Below, in pieces: positions 1 through 11,174 of a DNA stretch of 64,000 nt. The position numbers and the translations under genes are program-made. Source of the DNA: Mucidula mucida. Its lineage: Eukaryota; Basidiomycota; Agaricomycetes; Agaricales; Physalacriaceae. The stretch is taken from contig JADNYV010000094.1 of NCBI GenBank assembly GCA_015501055.1, forward strand, positions 62,001 to 126,000, in the 5' to 3' direction. Below the pieces are notes generated by a model. The model had not been told where the DNA came from. It ran no database searches and worked only from the letters and a program-made list of their open reading frames with translations. Positions within the stretch are counted from its first letter, which is position 1. Each line of letters starts with the position of its first letter.

Positions 1-786
1 TAAGGAAAGAGAGGGAATGGAGCGGGGTGGTGGTGGGGAGAGCCAAGTCTATTTGAGTGGTACGACTGCTCTTCAAATTTCACTAATATGCACCGTGCAC
101 GTGATCGGTGTAGCGCGGTCCGCCTCGTAGTGCCTTTCCTGACCCTGCGCGTCTCAGACGTGTTTCTGCGCATTCCAACACCCATCTGGCAGGACCGCGC
201 CAACCGTTTTGCCCGTACTGAATACATGTATACGGATTAGAGCCATTCATCTTGTCTTTTAATTGAAAGGTGACGGAAGCCAAGGACGCCCATCGCCTTA
301 AAAGAGCATTCAAAGCATACTAACGCATCCGTGATACACGTATCATTCATGTCCGCTAACTTTTATATCTGGGAATCGCCTATAAACACTCATTTCAAGA
401 CTCCGAAAGGCATACCTACTGAAGTTTGAATAGGATTGTCCTTCATTCACGCAATCAACAGGATATTGACTACGACAGAAGGAGGCACCGGAGTTCTCCC
501 AATGTTCTTCCGCACTCCCGTATTCGACGACGCCGACCTTTACTTTCTAACTCTGGTAGACTCTGCTTTGCATTGAATTATCTACGGTGTGGCCCGGACA
601 GAATGAGAAATGTCGAATCGGTAAATCAATGCGATACTGAACGGTGCTAGCGTAGAATAACTTCAATAAGCGTAAGATAATGATATGGATTTACAATACA
701 GTGGCGCAGTCTAAGCAGTGCCACACCTAATCCTATATGTTACATCCCAACTCCGCTTCACTAACAAGCAGTGCGCTAGAGGGTCG
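1..786. other. No supported gene
   Basis: Only short unconnected frames are present. I see no recognisable motif, RNA gene or repeat. The right part is probably the 3' flank of the minus-strand gene that stops at 787. Confidence 0.5.
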
Positions 787-2289
787 TTACACCAAGCCAC
801 TCCCGCCCATCTTGATAGTATCTGTGACCACTCTCATCACTTCACTCCACACCCTACCCAAAATGCCTGCCTCAGCGCCATTGACCGCTTGCAACCGCTT
901 CCTAACCATGTCCGCCGTGTTCGCCGTATGACCCCCCATTCTTCGGTGCCTCATTCTGACCACCATTGACACAATGGGGAAGACGATCGCCACTATCAGG
1001 AACGTCGCCATTTTTGAGGAATTGAATATCGGGCCCAAAGATGTCTTGATCAAAGCAACGAGCCCCGGAGCGCGCACGGTGTTTGTCGGAGTGACTGTAT
1101 GGGGTCTATTTATGACAATCCCATCAGGTGTAGAATGTGATGTGGCGGATCGAGCAGGCGATTTTGTTTGGCGTTCAGGTGTGGCGGCGCCTTCACTGTA
1201 GTGTGGCTTGGCAGTACCGTTAGATGAAAGAGATTCCACGGAGTCGGATGCAGCGGGAAAAGAAGCAAGGGAGTGTGGTGTATGGCTGCCGCGTGGAGTT
1301 GCGGGGACTACGGTGTGTGTAGACGTTGTCGAAAGTGATGAGGAGGAGGACGAATTGGACGGTGCAGGAGAAATGCTGCGCGGTGAAGCCGGTGTACCGG
1401 TGGAAGGGGTAGATGATATACTCGGAGGTGTACGTGATGTATGTGCCTTGTCATATGCTTCTTGCAGAGACCTTCTAAGATACTGAAAGACAGTTTAGCG
1501 CAATAACTGGGTTGACGTGCGCCTTACCTCACGCGACTTCGGGGATAATTCGCTTTCATAGTCCAGGAACTCTTTCGCGTAATCCCACTGGTCTAACGCT
1601 GGCAAGATTTGCAGACAATATATCGCCAGAAGCTTTTTATAGGCTTCACTCTGGGCTGGGGATGTATACACATCCCTCCGTGCAAGCCACTCCTCTATAA
1701 CGACTCTCCCTATATCCGGGGAATTGAGTTTGATGGTGGCATAGACGAGGGTATTTAAAACGGGAGGGGGGATATAGATAACATTGAAGGTGGCAAGAGT
1801 CTTGGAGGAGCCATTCAATGGAGTAAACAGAGTAAGAGACCGCTGGTACATGGCCGTAGCCAATGATTGAGACGACTGCAAAAGCAGGTCCTTCAAATGG
1901 GGCGGCAAGTCATCGGACGTGGAGGAAGAGGTGTAGACATGGGCCTCGAGAGTGATCCTGAAGATGTCCCAGCGACGACGGTAGTCATCCAGCGTGTCTG
2001 GGACGGAAACCGGAGGATGGAGAAGTGTAAATGCAGAATCGACCAGAGACTGAGTTAAGCGGTAGTCGTGGTTGACAAACGCACGACCAGCACCGTCGAT
2101 GAGGGTGCCTAATCTCGACGCCGCGCTCGGGGCAGAGGTGGCCTTGAGGGTCGTTGAATACGACGACGACTGTCCGGCAACGGTCGTCGTGCTTGTCGCG
2201 GTTGGCATTGAAGAGGCAACCGCTGTTACTCCGGGTTCAATGTCAGTCAATGAAGGATGCGCGCTTTCACATGGCAAATACTTACTCAA
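787..2289 (-). CDS. Tail-anchored helical protein, possibly Pex26/Pex15-like
   Basis: Two exons (2289-1528 and 1482-787) join in phase 0 across a 45-nt GT...AG intron and give about 485 residues. The N-terminal half is helix-rich and TPR-like. A long Ser/Thr/Pro-rich linker follows. A single hydrophobic stretch (around FLIVAIVFPIVSMVV) lies about 60 residues from the C-terminus and is followed by basic residues. This layout of soluble helical domain, linker and C-terminal anchor matches fungal Pex26/Pex15, which recruit the Pex1/Pex6 ATPases to peroxisomes. That assignment is inference from architecture; I see no diagnostic motif. The next ATG, near 2211, is an alternative start. A divergent tRNA gene begins 38 bp upstream of the chosen ATG. 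Confidence 0.55.
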
Positions 2290-2326
2290 AGAATTGGTTG
2301 GAGAAGGTACGGCTTCAAACTACCAA

Positions 2327-2404
2327 GCTTTGGTGGTGTAAGGGTAACATGGAGTCTTCCCAGCCAAGATGGCTCCGCCCCGGGTTCGAGTCCCGGCCAA
2401 AGCA
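2327..2404 (+). tRNA. tRNA-Gly (anticodon TCC) with a 9-nt intron
   Basis: The acceptor stem GCTTTGG (2327-2333) pairs perfectly with CCAAAGC (2397-2403), with discriminator A at 2404. The T arm is CCGGG-TTCGAGT-CCCGG (2380-2396). The anticodon stem GGAGT/GCTCC (2351-2355, 2372-2376) includes one G-T pair. Its loop is too long unless about 9 nt (2362-2370) are removed after position 37, the usual site of eukaryotic tRNA introns. The anticodon is then TCC at 2358-2360. The internal A and B boxes needed by RNA polymerase III are present as the D and T arms. Confidence 0.88.
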
Positions 2405-2444
2405 CATTTTTGCCTTGCCTGCACCTTTTCAGCTCAGTGGTGAG

Positions 2445-2490
2445 GCAGTAAGCCTAGGGTGGCGCAGTAAGCCCAGGGTGGCGCAGTAAA
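2445..2490. repeat. 19-bp tandem repeat, 2.4 copies
   Basis: The unit GCAGTAAGCCTAGGGTGGC occurs at 2445-2463, recurs with one change at 2464-2482, and a partial third copy starts at 2483. It lies just downstream of the tRNA gene. No function is evident. Confidence 0.75.
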
Positions 2491-3008
2491 CCTCCGGGGG
2501 TGTTTAGTAACATTATCCACACCGGCCCAGGAGGCTCAGGTTTTGACCGTTAGTTAATAACGGTTTCGATACCGGCACGTGTTTTAGACACGTGATGTGG
2601 CGCAGCGCCGTGCCGCCCTCATCCCGCCTTAGTCCCACCACTCCGAGGACTCTCTGAGGGCTAGCGCACGCCACGTGCAGTAGTCTTGTGCCGGTAATTA
2701 CACTAGGATGTCAGCCCGACGAGGATAAGAAACACCATGTTTGCCAGTATAGATCTCTTTCACCTGGCCGCATCAGACATTCTTCTCCTACAGTGATTGA
2801 GGTGATATACACAAGGCACCCAATGGGAGCTCTATAGATTGTTGCCTGGTCATAACATAGTCTTCAGCAGGGCTTAAGTGTTCCGAGAGGACAATGTGGT
2901 AGGACTTCCGGCGACACATTTCGTCTCGCAACATGATTCGAATTGTTTGAAGACTGCCCAGAACCACACCCTAGTTGATTACCTTTGCATAGTCAATGAC
3001 CTTTATAT
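2491..3008. other. Intergenic, no gene seen
   Basis: This stretch lies between the tRNA/repeat and the F-box-like gene. It is GC-rich on the left with several short inverted stretches such as ACACGTG...CACGTG. I find no coding signal. Ty-like elements often insert beside tRNA genes, but no terminal repeats are recognisable here. Confidence 0.4.
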
Positions 3009-4236
3009 CTACATTGGCAGATTGAGGCGCCAGACCCGACTGACAAGACATTGTACATAGTTCATATTTAGACGCCACCTTAGAGAGTTGAGCGAGCAAA
3101 ACATTCTTGGAAGGGAATCGGACATACATCGAGTTCTCTTTCTAGAGGCAATACACCTTTCAGCAAACTCCCAAATGTCGTCGCCCCAGTGAGGCTCGTA
3201 GTTAAAGACATTATTCCCTTCACAGCAGTAAAGCCCGTCAATAAGACCACGGTAAGCACTTCGTGGGGAAATCATCAGAACGCGTTCATCACTGTCAATG
3301 ATTTGTTTGACAAGACTTCTCGCCTGCGGTAGCATGGTGACAAGACTTCTCGCCTGCTGTAGCATGGTGACAGGATATGCACCGGGGACTACGCTGACGA
3401 CAAGCGCTACAAGTGTATCGGGCAAGCATGAGATGACTGGGCGCAAGAGTTGCAGAAGATCAAAGTCGCCTGACCATTGCATACTTAAACTATTTGCAAC
3501 GCAATGAGCCAGACTGTCATTCAAGGCATGTCCGGATAAAAAAAGATGTGTGAGACGAGTACATCGGCTGAACAGGGCTATCCAGTCAACCGGTCTGATG
3601 TTTCTTCCCGCGTCATAACAATCTAGATGGAGATGGGTGATTTGCGGAGGGAGATGGAGGCGGAGAGAGTGTGTGTCGAATTCGAGCATCGACAAGTGGG
3701 TAAGACGAGGGAACTGTGCGCCGCCGTCAGCGAAGACCGCAGTCTCTGTGGCTGACGTGTGCGGGTGTGTGTGCTGGTGTGTGTAGAGGTGTGATATCAC
3801 CCCATAGCCTAATCTCTCGATGCCGGTACACGTAGAAGATATGAGGTTCAGTGAATCAGGCGTTTTGCGGAGATCAGTCACAGCTGTTCTCCCAGTGAGC
3901 ATGTTTCCGAAGCAGATGGTTTTTACGTTCGAGGCGAAGAAAAGGGGATCATTCCGAAATTTCATGCCCTTGCGAATGCTTTGATATTCGCCGTGCGACG
4001 AAGAACGACTGTGTGATATAGCAGGGCTCTACCCTGAGGCCGTTTTCATCAACAATATCTTTAAACTGTAAACACTAAGGAACGGTTGCTCACCATCGAG
4101 AAACAGTCTTCGATACTGAACATAGCTTTGCCGCTGTTGGTGAGGATATTAGAGCAGCGATTTCAAAGATGATGCGCGCAATATCCACAGGTAGATCACC
4201 GAATGGATGAAGACTGGAGGTGCTCTCTTCCTGCAT
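3009..4236 (-). CDS. F-box/LRR-like protein, frame-damaged
   Basis: Exon 1 (4236-4094) starts at an ATG and encodes an F-box-like segment (FGDLPVDIARIIFEIAALI). The large second part (to 3009) is leucine-rich and resembles the solenoid of expanded Agaricomycete F-box families, which act as substrate receptors in SCF ubiquitin ligases. A single open frame can be kept by using the acceptor just before 4008 (intron 4009-4093). In that case the conserved linker expected after the F-box tryptophan (V-E-P-L-L-Y-H-T-V-V-L) is lost. That linker is still readable at about 4030-3966, but in other frames that need two 1-nt insertions. I read the gene as decaying, or rescued by a shifted splice site. A 30-bp in-frame duplication lies at 3310-3369. 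Confidence 0.55.
3310..3369. repeat. 30-bp tandem duplication inside the F-box/LRR gene
   Basis: The units at 3310-3339 and 3340-3369 differ at one base. They are in frame and duplicate ten residues (ARSLV...). Confidence 0.85.
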
Positions 4237-4515
4237 TGGCGTCTATGTATCGCAGGATGCTGAGAGCTAAAGTGAAGTCGCGATCGACGATTAACAAGCA
4301 CAAACATCACTTCCCAGAATCTTGAACGGAACTTTGGCGATCTCAAGATAAAATTCTAGACGTTCTCTGCAAGGCAAATTATCTCGTGGCACATTTATCT
4401 ATCTCACAAACAGAGGCTGAAAGCTAGGTGATTCATATCCAGGCACAATCAAATATGCGTGCTGACTAACTTGGCGCTTCCCCACCCGTTACATCCAACA
4501 TGAAAGGGATCTTCT

Positions 4516-5437
4516 TTGACTCATACCATCACGATGTACCCGACAGCAGACGAGAAGGCCGTAATCGACGCGGCGGAGGCGCTCATGGTCAAAACGATGT
4601 TGCGCTATGATCCGTCGCATGACCGCTACCACGGTAAGCTGCTCGATACTTTCAAGTCAACGAAATTGATTCAGATGCAGTCCAACGCGTCCGGAAAACA
4701 GCACTGGCGCTCGCTAATGCGCTCCCAACGACGCCGGATCTCCTCGTAGTTGAATTGGGTACGCTTTGCCTTGCACCTCGTTGATCTGACACTCAAGTCG
4801 AGTCTAGCTGCAATACTACACGATGTCCTCGATAAAAAGTATGTCTCTCAGAACGCGCAGCGGATCCATACGCGTTTTTTCTGCCCTACTTTGAAACCTG
4901 GACCAAGGGAACGAGCGTCGACATCATCACAGACGGACGGGCGCGTCAGATTACACAGATCATCGACAACGTCTCTTGGAGCACCGAGAAGCAACGCCGC
5001 GCCTCTGGAGAATGGGGTCAATGGCACGATGGATGCATCGAATTGCATTGCGTGCAGGATGCCGACCGGTTGGATGCCATAGGTGCTTTCGGCGTTATGA
5101 GATCTGCCGCATACACGTCGGCGACGAACAAGTAGGCCTTGCTTATCTGAAATTGTATGGCTAAATGTATCATAGTCCTCTCACACTCCTCCCGAAGATC
5201 TTCTTCTTCCTCTTTCTGCTGTACAGCACTTTTCAGATAAGCTGATCCATATACATGAGCGCCTCAAGACAGACCCCGGTCGCGTCATGGGTCAGAAGCG
5301 ACATAAACTAGTAAGTACTTCTCACCGCTTCTAGTCTATCTATCACTGACAACACGATTCAGATTCTTGACTTTATGGAAGCGATTTCTGACGAGGCGAA
5401 TTGTGTTATCGACCCTAGCTTTTACAATTCCCATTAG
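4516..5437 (+). pseudogene. HD-domain phosphohydrolase relic (arm A)
   Basis: The gene encodes a small HD-superfamily metal-dependent phosphohydrolase. Metal-ligand motifs are readable: H in SHDRYH, HD in LHDVLDKKY, and D in DADRLDAIGA. Introns can be placed at about 4634-4680 and 4759-4809, with two more near the 3' end; the last exon ends ...SFYNSH with a stop at 5437. A 1-nt deletion at about 4854-4857 (TCTCAG, against TCTTCAG in arm B) shifts the frame right after the HD motif, so the product would be truncated. The N-terminal residues before VIDAAEAL differ completely from arm B, because the duplicated block begins at about 4564. The gene converges on the RFC gene. Confidence 0.75.
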
Positions 5438-5548
5438 ACAACAATGTGCTTGAGACACGGGCACAGCAGAGGACTAATGCAGAGCCAGTGCTGTGCCCCT
5501 CGAAGAGATGTAGACTATATTATACAGATAGGCGCGCCACGCGTAGAA

Positions 5549-7110
5549 TCAATCAAACATGTCCATCTCCATGGCCATGTCGTAGAAAAAGTGCTTGAAT
5601 CGATACGTCAATCACAACGAAATAGATTTTGAATGGTAGACCAACCTTATATATACTCATGACCTTCACTACCCATGCCTCCAGATGATATATCTTTTTG
5701 CTCCCAACACGCATTCGCACCTCCTACAAGGGCGTTGTTATTTCTTGCTGCGATCCAAGTATGACCGCGGCTCACATATATAGCCGCCCAATGCATAATA
5801 TCCGCTCGGATGGCTTCATCCACCCGACTCACTACGCGTTCCGCAATAGTCTACAGAATGGTAAGTTTAATGCCCGAAGACCCACAAATCGGAAGGACCT
5901 TGAGGATGACCGTCGGCGGGATACAGTGGCTCAGCAGCTCATAGAGCTTCTGCCGCACCTCCATGACGCGAGCGGGTGACTGCTCTGCAATAATCATATC
6001 GCCGACCTTGTTGCAGTAGGTCTCCCAATCAGGCTTTGCTATCGTCAATGGCCCCGACAGGTCAGGTCTACATATCCAAGTCAGGATCAAACATTCAATG
6101 TAGGAAGAGGGTACAAACGACTGCATCTTGAGCGCTTCCAGGACGAGGATAGCCTTGCGCATGTTTCCCCCGGAATCGTCGATAATCTTATCAGCCGCGT
6201 CCTCAGGAAGCGAGAAGCCGGAGCGTTTGGAGACGTGTTGCATAACGGCTTGCATCTGCAAATGTCAGGAGACGCAGGGCGATTACACAAGAAGATTTAC
6301 CTCTTCTCGTTTAGGCGCAGCGACGCGTATTAAGAGACATCGACTTTTGATGGGAGCAATGAGACGACTGGTGCTGTTGGCGCAGAGGATAATGCGCATA
6401 TTGCTCATGTATTTCTCCATCGTTCGCCGAAGAGCAGCTTGGGCATCTCGTGATAAAGAATCGGCTTCGTTTATTATGACGACTGGACAAACATGTTAGA
6501 AAGAATGTGATATAACCAGGATGAGAAGTACCTTTGAATCGCTGCTTCGCATTCAGATCGACTTGCTGGGTTTGCGCTATCTCCTTGAGCAAATCCTGTA
6601 TCACCGTCCTGTCGTAGCTACCGGCCTCGCTTTCCGGACGTCAGAGTCTTTCTACGCGATCTCATAGACCGCGCACCTCGGTGTTATTTCAATGTGAAAA
6701 TTGCTCTGGACGATGTTGACTTCCACTTTGCGCTTCGAGGGCGTTAAAAAGACGCGTTGATCTATTTTCAGCTATTCAAAGTCAGTTTTGAATTATGGAG
6801 CAGAGGCCACACACCTTTTCCACTCCTGCGCCAAAGAGCTCCCGCAGTGTACAAGTTATACGCGTCTTTTTTCCTGCGCCAGATGGCCCATAGAACAGCA
6901 TGTGGGGAAAGTCGCCTGAAGATGCCTAGAGATCGATTAGAGTGTTGTTGACAAGGCAAGTCATTCAGGCTCACGAGAGACCGTAGCCGATCTGAGAGCT
7001 CTTTGTGGTAGTGTAGCGTATCGAGAGTTCGAGGGCGGTACTAGGAGCATTCAGTATTGTACCCTTTCAACGGTGCAAGCTAAGTAGACCTGGTCAACCC
7101 AAAGAGACAT
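5549..7110 (-). CDS. rfc5: Replication factor C small subunit (yeast Rfc5 / human RFC3 type), arm A copy
   Basis: This is one of the five clamp-loader subunits that place PCNA on DNA. Eleven exons join without a break into about 358 residues, starting MSLWVDQ|YRP as in the family. Visible landmarks are the P-loop GPSGAGKKT (around residue 43), a Walker-B-like VVIINEAD, the SRC motif (IKSRC), the C-terminal RLYELL-like helix (KLYELLSHCIPP) and a final HFFYDMAMEMDMFD. All introns are about 45-60 nt with GT...AG ends, the first beginning at 7089. It is the intact copy; the arm B copy has a 1-nt deletion in exon 2. A palindrome lies about 18 bp upstream of the ATG and would sit in the promoter. 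Confidence 0.9.
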
Positions 7111-7127
7111 GATGGTATGAGAAAGTA

Positions 7128-7155
7128 ACGGATCGCGTGACGTAACGCGATCCGT
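7128..7155. promoter_or_regulatory. Palindrome upstream of the arm A RFC gene
   Basis: ACGGATCGCGT and ACGCGATCCGT form 11-bp inverted halves around a 6-bp centre. The site is 18 bp upstream of the RFC start codon and is kept in arm B. It contains ACGCG, the core of the MCB element that controls S-phase replication genes in yeasts. A regulatory role is inference. Confidence 0.5.
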
Positions 7156-7317
7156 GACTTGCCTCCCAACCATGACCTCGATGTTGTCTTTACAGAAGAA
7201 CTCTGTGCACTTATGCATATATCTGGTGATTCTGACTTTGGCAATCACGCTACATGTCAAAAAGCTGTGCTCTTGGAGACTGAACTTGTTGGTCCAAGTT
7301 GTCTGCTTGTGGGAGAC

Positions 7318-7545
7318 TCAAATGCTGTCATGAACTCCGTCTCCTTGCTTCGTTACTAAAGAGGTTGACTCTCGGCGCTTGACCTCACGCTCAAGACTTG
7401 CTACCGGTGGTGCACCCCATGGGCCAATAATCTTCGCATCGGAACTACCACTACGTCCTGTGTGGAAAGTACCAAACTTATAGACGTCCCTCCCAAACGA
7501 CGTGATGCCTCTTGTCGTGGTCATTCTACACCTTTTTGAATGCAT
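7318..7545 (-). CDS. Small hypothetical protein
   Basis: This is an open frame of about 68-75 residues; the likely start is the MTTTRGITSFGRD methionine at about 7524. The pieces SFGRD and FHTGRSG faintly recall the short glycine/arginine repeats of fungal DUF3602 proteins, but the GRGGAGN signature itself is absent. It could be a decayed member or a chance frame. Confidence 0.25.
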   Translation of the reverse strand: MHSKRCRMTTTRGITSFGRDVYKFGTFHTGRSGSSDAKIIGPWGAPPVASLEREVKRRESTSLVTKQGDGVHDSI

Positions 7546-8133
7546 AAAATGAATTGTTTGAGCATAGCACTACACGTGTGAAATGCCTCCGTTATCTAGC
7601 GCGCACACGGCATTCTAGCAATGTCGAGGTAGGAATATGACAATGACAGTGATGAACACAGGAGGATATCAGGATGCGCGAGATTTATTGAGGGCGAGAG
7701 CATTTGTTCAATGGTTCTGCGCGTCAGAGATTCATACTTTACTGATCAATCAAAGCACGTTGATCGATGTCTTCCTAGTACGCGTTCACAGTATTCCAGC
7801 CATCAGTTTCCGTATAAGACGTGTCCAGAGGGCTCGTTAATTCAGTGTGCTAATGCAACGATGCCGCGGTACATGGCCATGAGTTGAAGTGGCTGTGCCG
7901 TACTTCCTTCCTCTGCCCATCATGTCGACCGTAACACTGTTAACAGAGCATTTCATTTACGGACGCGACTCGTGGATCCATCATGATAATTGTGGACGCC
8001 ATATGATAGCGCCAGGGCGATATTAGAAGGCAGACGAAGCCGGGACGTGCACCACATGGAACGGCGCACCCAATTGATTAATCCGCTTGTATATAATCAA
8101 GGACCAATCTTTCTGCTGTCGCCATCTCACAGC
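7546..8133. other. Intergenic, promoter side of the acid phosphatase
   Basis: No supported gene is present. TATATAA at about 8089-8095, 39 bp upstream of the phosphatase ATG, may be its TATA element. Confidence 0.4.
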
Positions 8134-9860
8134 ATGCTGCTCTCGACATCCTTGCTGGCCCTGGCTGCAGTCGTCGTGGCCAAGGGAAGGTATCATCCGC
8201 ACAGCGGGTCCTCCTCAGACGACAAGTATAACTGGCTCGGGAATCTCTCACCATACCACAAAGCCCCGCTTCCCCGCGGGGTCAGCGAAACGCTGCCGAG
8301 TGACTGCACGGTCGACCAGGTTATGCTGGTACGCGTTTCCTTTCGATAGTCTCCATTTTCCGTTGCTGAAAACTCTTAGATGGGCCGCCATGGTAGCCGC
8401 TGGCCGTTGGCATCTGAACTTGTCTATATCACAAACCTCACGGAGAAATTGAGCGCGTCTTCTGAATATATTGCGAGTGCCGAACTCCCTGAGAGCATAT
8501 CTTTCCTAAAGGACGGCTACGAGACGACTCTCGGACACGACAACTTGACCGCACCTGGAAGGAATCAATTGTTCAACAACGGAGTGAGGTCGGGTGCTCC
8601 AGTGGCTGTTGAAATCATTGCATCTCATATTGTTACAAAGTTTCCGACTCCGATACCCAGACCTCGAGGCTACGACTGTTCTTGCAGGGCTTCAAGACCG
8701 TGTAAGCTGTTTTTGTTACCTTCTTTGACAAGTCTTTAATTCGTTGTAGGTTGTCGAGTCAGCCCAGTGGTTTGCGGCCGGTTATTTCGGTCGAGATTGG
8801 GCAACTCTTCAGGCCTCTGTCTTCGATACTATCCCGGAGGACGAAGTCACGATTTCGTGGATTACGCCCATGGATACGTGCGCCAACTGGGAATATTCTT
8901 ACGGCGGTGATGTCGGTATCTTGGGATTAATTGACAACCTCGAAGTATTTACTTACTCTTTATGAAGGCGGTTACCACCTGGGGCACCGTGTACCTCCCT
9001 GCGATAACGGAGCGGCTGAATGGTCTTGTCCCAGGACTCAATTTGACTGACAACGACACTCATGGGGCTTTGTACGCTTGTGCTTATGACTATGCGGCGT
9101 ATACTGTGTCCCCGTGGTGCGATGTGTTTACGGAGAACGAACTAGCTGACTTTGAGTATGCCGTCGCCCTCGTTCTATCTGTCTCACCTGATCTCAAATA
9201 TTAGATACGAGTTGGATATCCTCATGACGGGTGCCTTCGGTTACAACCTTCCTGGCGACATGGGACCGCTGCTTGGAACGCTTTTTGTCAACAAGCTTAT
9301 CGAGCGGTTTGTTTTTCTCGTCCTCTTTACCTTGTTTTGCGCTTACAACACATTCAGCTTTTCTAATGACACCGGCGACTCTCAGGCCGTATATCTTGAA
9401 TTTGGTCACGATACCACAATTGATATGGCTTTGGCTGCCTTGGGGCTCGCAAAGTACTCCTTGCTTTCTTTTACATTGTCAGATTTTGACCTTTTCTAGG
9501 GATGACCCGCCACTGTCTGCAACAGGACCCGTACGAGTTAACCGAGCTTTCAGGACCTCAACGCAAGTACCCTTCGCCGCCCAAATGGTATGGGAGAAGT
9601 TTTCTTGTTCGTCGACGTAAGTGCTGTGGATCTCCGAAAGCTTTGTTTTATTCGTTTGAATATCCAGCTTTACGGGTCCTCAAATTCGCCTCATTCTCAA
9701 CGATTCTCCGCTTCCCCTGCCGGCCTGTGCCTCTTCCGATGAGGATAGCCTTTACGGTTCCTGTTCGTTGGAGAGCTTCGTCGCTTCGAACAGTTACAGT
9801 ACCGCGATTACATGGGGAGACGATTCGTGGAACGCCACCTGTGGCGAGGCCGATTTCTAA
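8134..9860 (+). CDS. Secreted histidine acid phosphatase (phytase-like)
   Basis: This is a branch-2 histidine phosphatase that releases phosphate from phosphomonoesters outside the cell. Nine exons (8134-8328, 8380-8588, 8641-8701, 8750-8911, 8968-9155, 9205-9306, 9358-9453, 9500-9616, 9668-9860) join in frame. The N-terminus is a signal peptide (MLLSTSLLALAAVVVA). The catalytic loop RHGSRWP spans the start of exon 2, and the C-terminal proton-donor motif is HDTTIDMAL in exon 7. Asparagines in N-x-S/T context and paired cysteines fit a secreted glycoprotein, as does the ending with the family phrase FTGPQIRLILND and ...CGEADF. No defect is seen. Confidence 0.92.
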
Positions 9861-11174
9861 AGATGACTTTCGCGTTGTGTATTGAAAAGAGAAATATACG
9901 CATGTTCTCATCGACATGACCGCAGACATTCAACGGGAAACTTGACTGTTCTTCTCCTTGCGACCCGCAGGAAGTAAGGCCCCGTTTACACGGTTATGCT
10001 TCTTCGCCTTCGTCCGTGGGTGCTAGTTCTAGAGTGTACGTTTCTGGAGCTTCGTTCGGAATTCGGAATCCTATGTTTCGGAGGAAGAAAAGACTTTTGA
10101 TCTTCCTGATACTGATTTCATTGAAGTCGCCGGCGCATCCTGTGTGGATCCCATGTGAAGATGCATTCGGATTGGCTATCCTCGGGCCAAAACATCGAAG
10201 TTGATGTGAGTTGAGATTGTATTGGCTTCCAAGATTACACCCCTGTGACTGGTGATATGAAAAAAAATTTACAGTGTCCTGACGACTTCGTCCGGTAGTA
10301 CTCGTTGCTGTTATACAGCTCCTCACCTGGGCGTTGAATGTTGCCTCAAAAGGTGCGAAACGCGTGTTCTACACGTGTAGTCTAAACTTGGCAATGCAAC
10401 ATCAATACATCCCGTTTTTTCATTTGGCCTTTTGAAAAAAGGTGAGCTTTTAATCGCCGGGATTTCGTGGAGACTTGGCCCTTTTTGACATGCTAAACAC
10501 TAGTTTCCGTGCCTAAGGACGTCATGGCTCGTGCCGCCGCGTGTTTATGCCTTACTTTTCCTAATGTCAACGTTATATGGGGCTCACGAGATTCAATATG
10601 GGGGGTTCATCGAGGCGCAGCGCCCCATATTCAATTACATGGGATGTTTAAACCGATGTGGCAAGAGGTGGTGGCTAAGGCATGTACGGGCTCCTCAATC
10701 GCTCCCGAATCGCCCTCGAGTCGTGTCATTGGTGTCGCTGACACTCAAGGAACACAGCAAACGGGCACCGGCACCCAGACATAGCTCCGAATTGAGGAAT
10801 TTAGGTGTTTTCGGGGTTGATGTTTTCGGACAGTTTTGGATCAAAGCCCTAGAGAATTCGTCCTGACACATCACAAACAAGGTCAGCAACTACTTTCCAT
10901 CTCAAGTCCAAGACGTCGCGGCTTAACACCCGCGTAGCAGATTAGAACCAGCACCAAATTGGATTGAGGAAGGTGAGTCTATCTGTCGTCGTCGAACTTT
11001 CCTTTTGAACTTCACGTGTCGGATGGGTTTGTTTGTATCCAGTCCTGCGATTTCGACGCAGATCAATCAAAAGAACCGGCCCATCATGCAGCTGGTAATT
11101 CCGTATTCTTGGCTAGTTCGGCAGGCTCGTGTACGTTGTTGAGATTATATAGATCCACTTCTTCTTCATGTGTC
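9861..11174. other. Intergenic, no gene supported
   Basis: Short frames on both strands (for example 10531-10866 +) show no family motif and no sensible intron joins. The right end is the promoter of the TEA-domain gene. Confidence 0.45.

Larger units (their letters stand above)
4564..7335 (+). repeat. Arm A of a ~2.8-kb inverted duplication
   Basis: The block is co-linear, in reverse orientation, with about 19840-22612. It covers the HD relic, the convergent RFC gene, the shared palindrome and about 180 bp beyond. Exons are nearly identical; introns and flanks carry scattered substitutions and small indels. The edges are by eye: similarity is lost upstream of the GTCGACGCGGCGGAGG-like sequence and beyond about 7335. 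Confidence 0.9.

Noticed and set aside
7159..7359. Divergent plus frame beginning MPPNHDLDV, with a counterpart on the minus strand of arm B
   Set aside because: The two arms share the first nine residues but then differ in frame and sequence; more likely duplicated flanking DNA than a gene.
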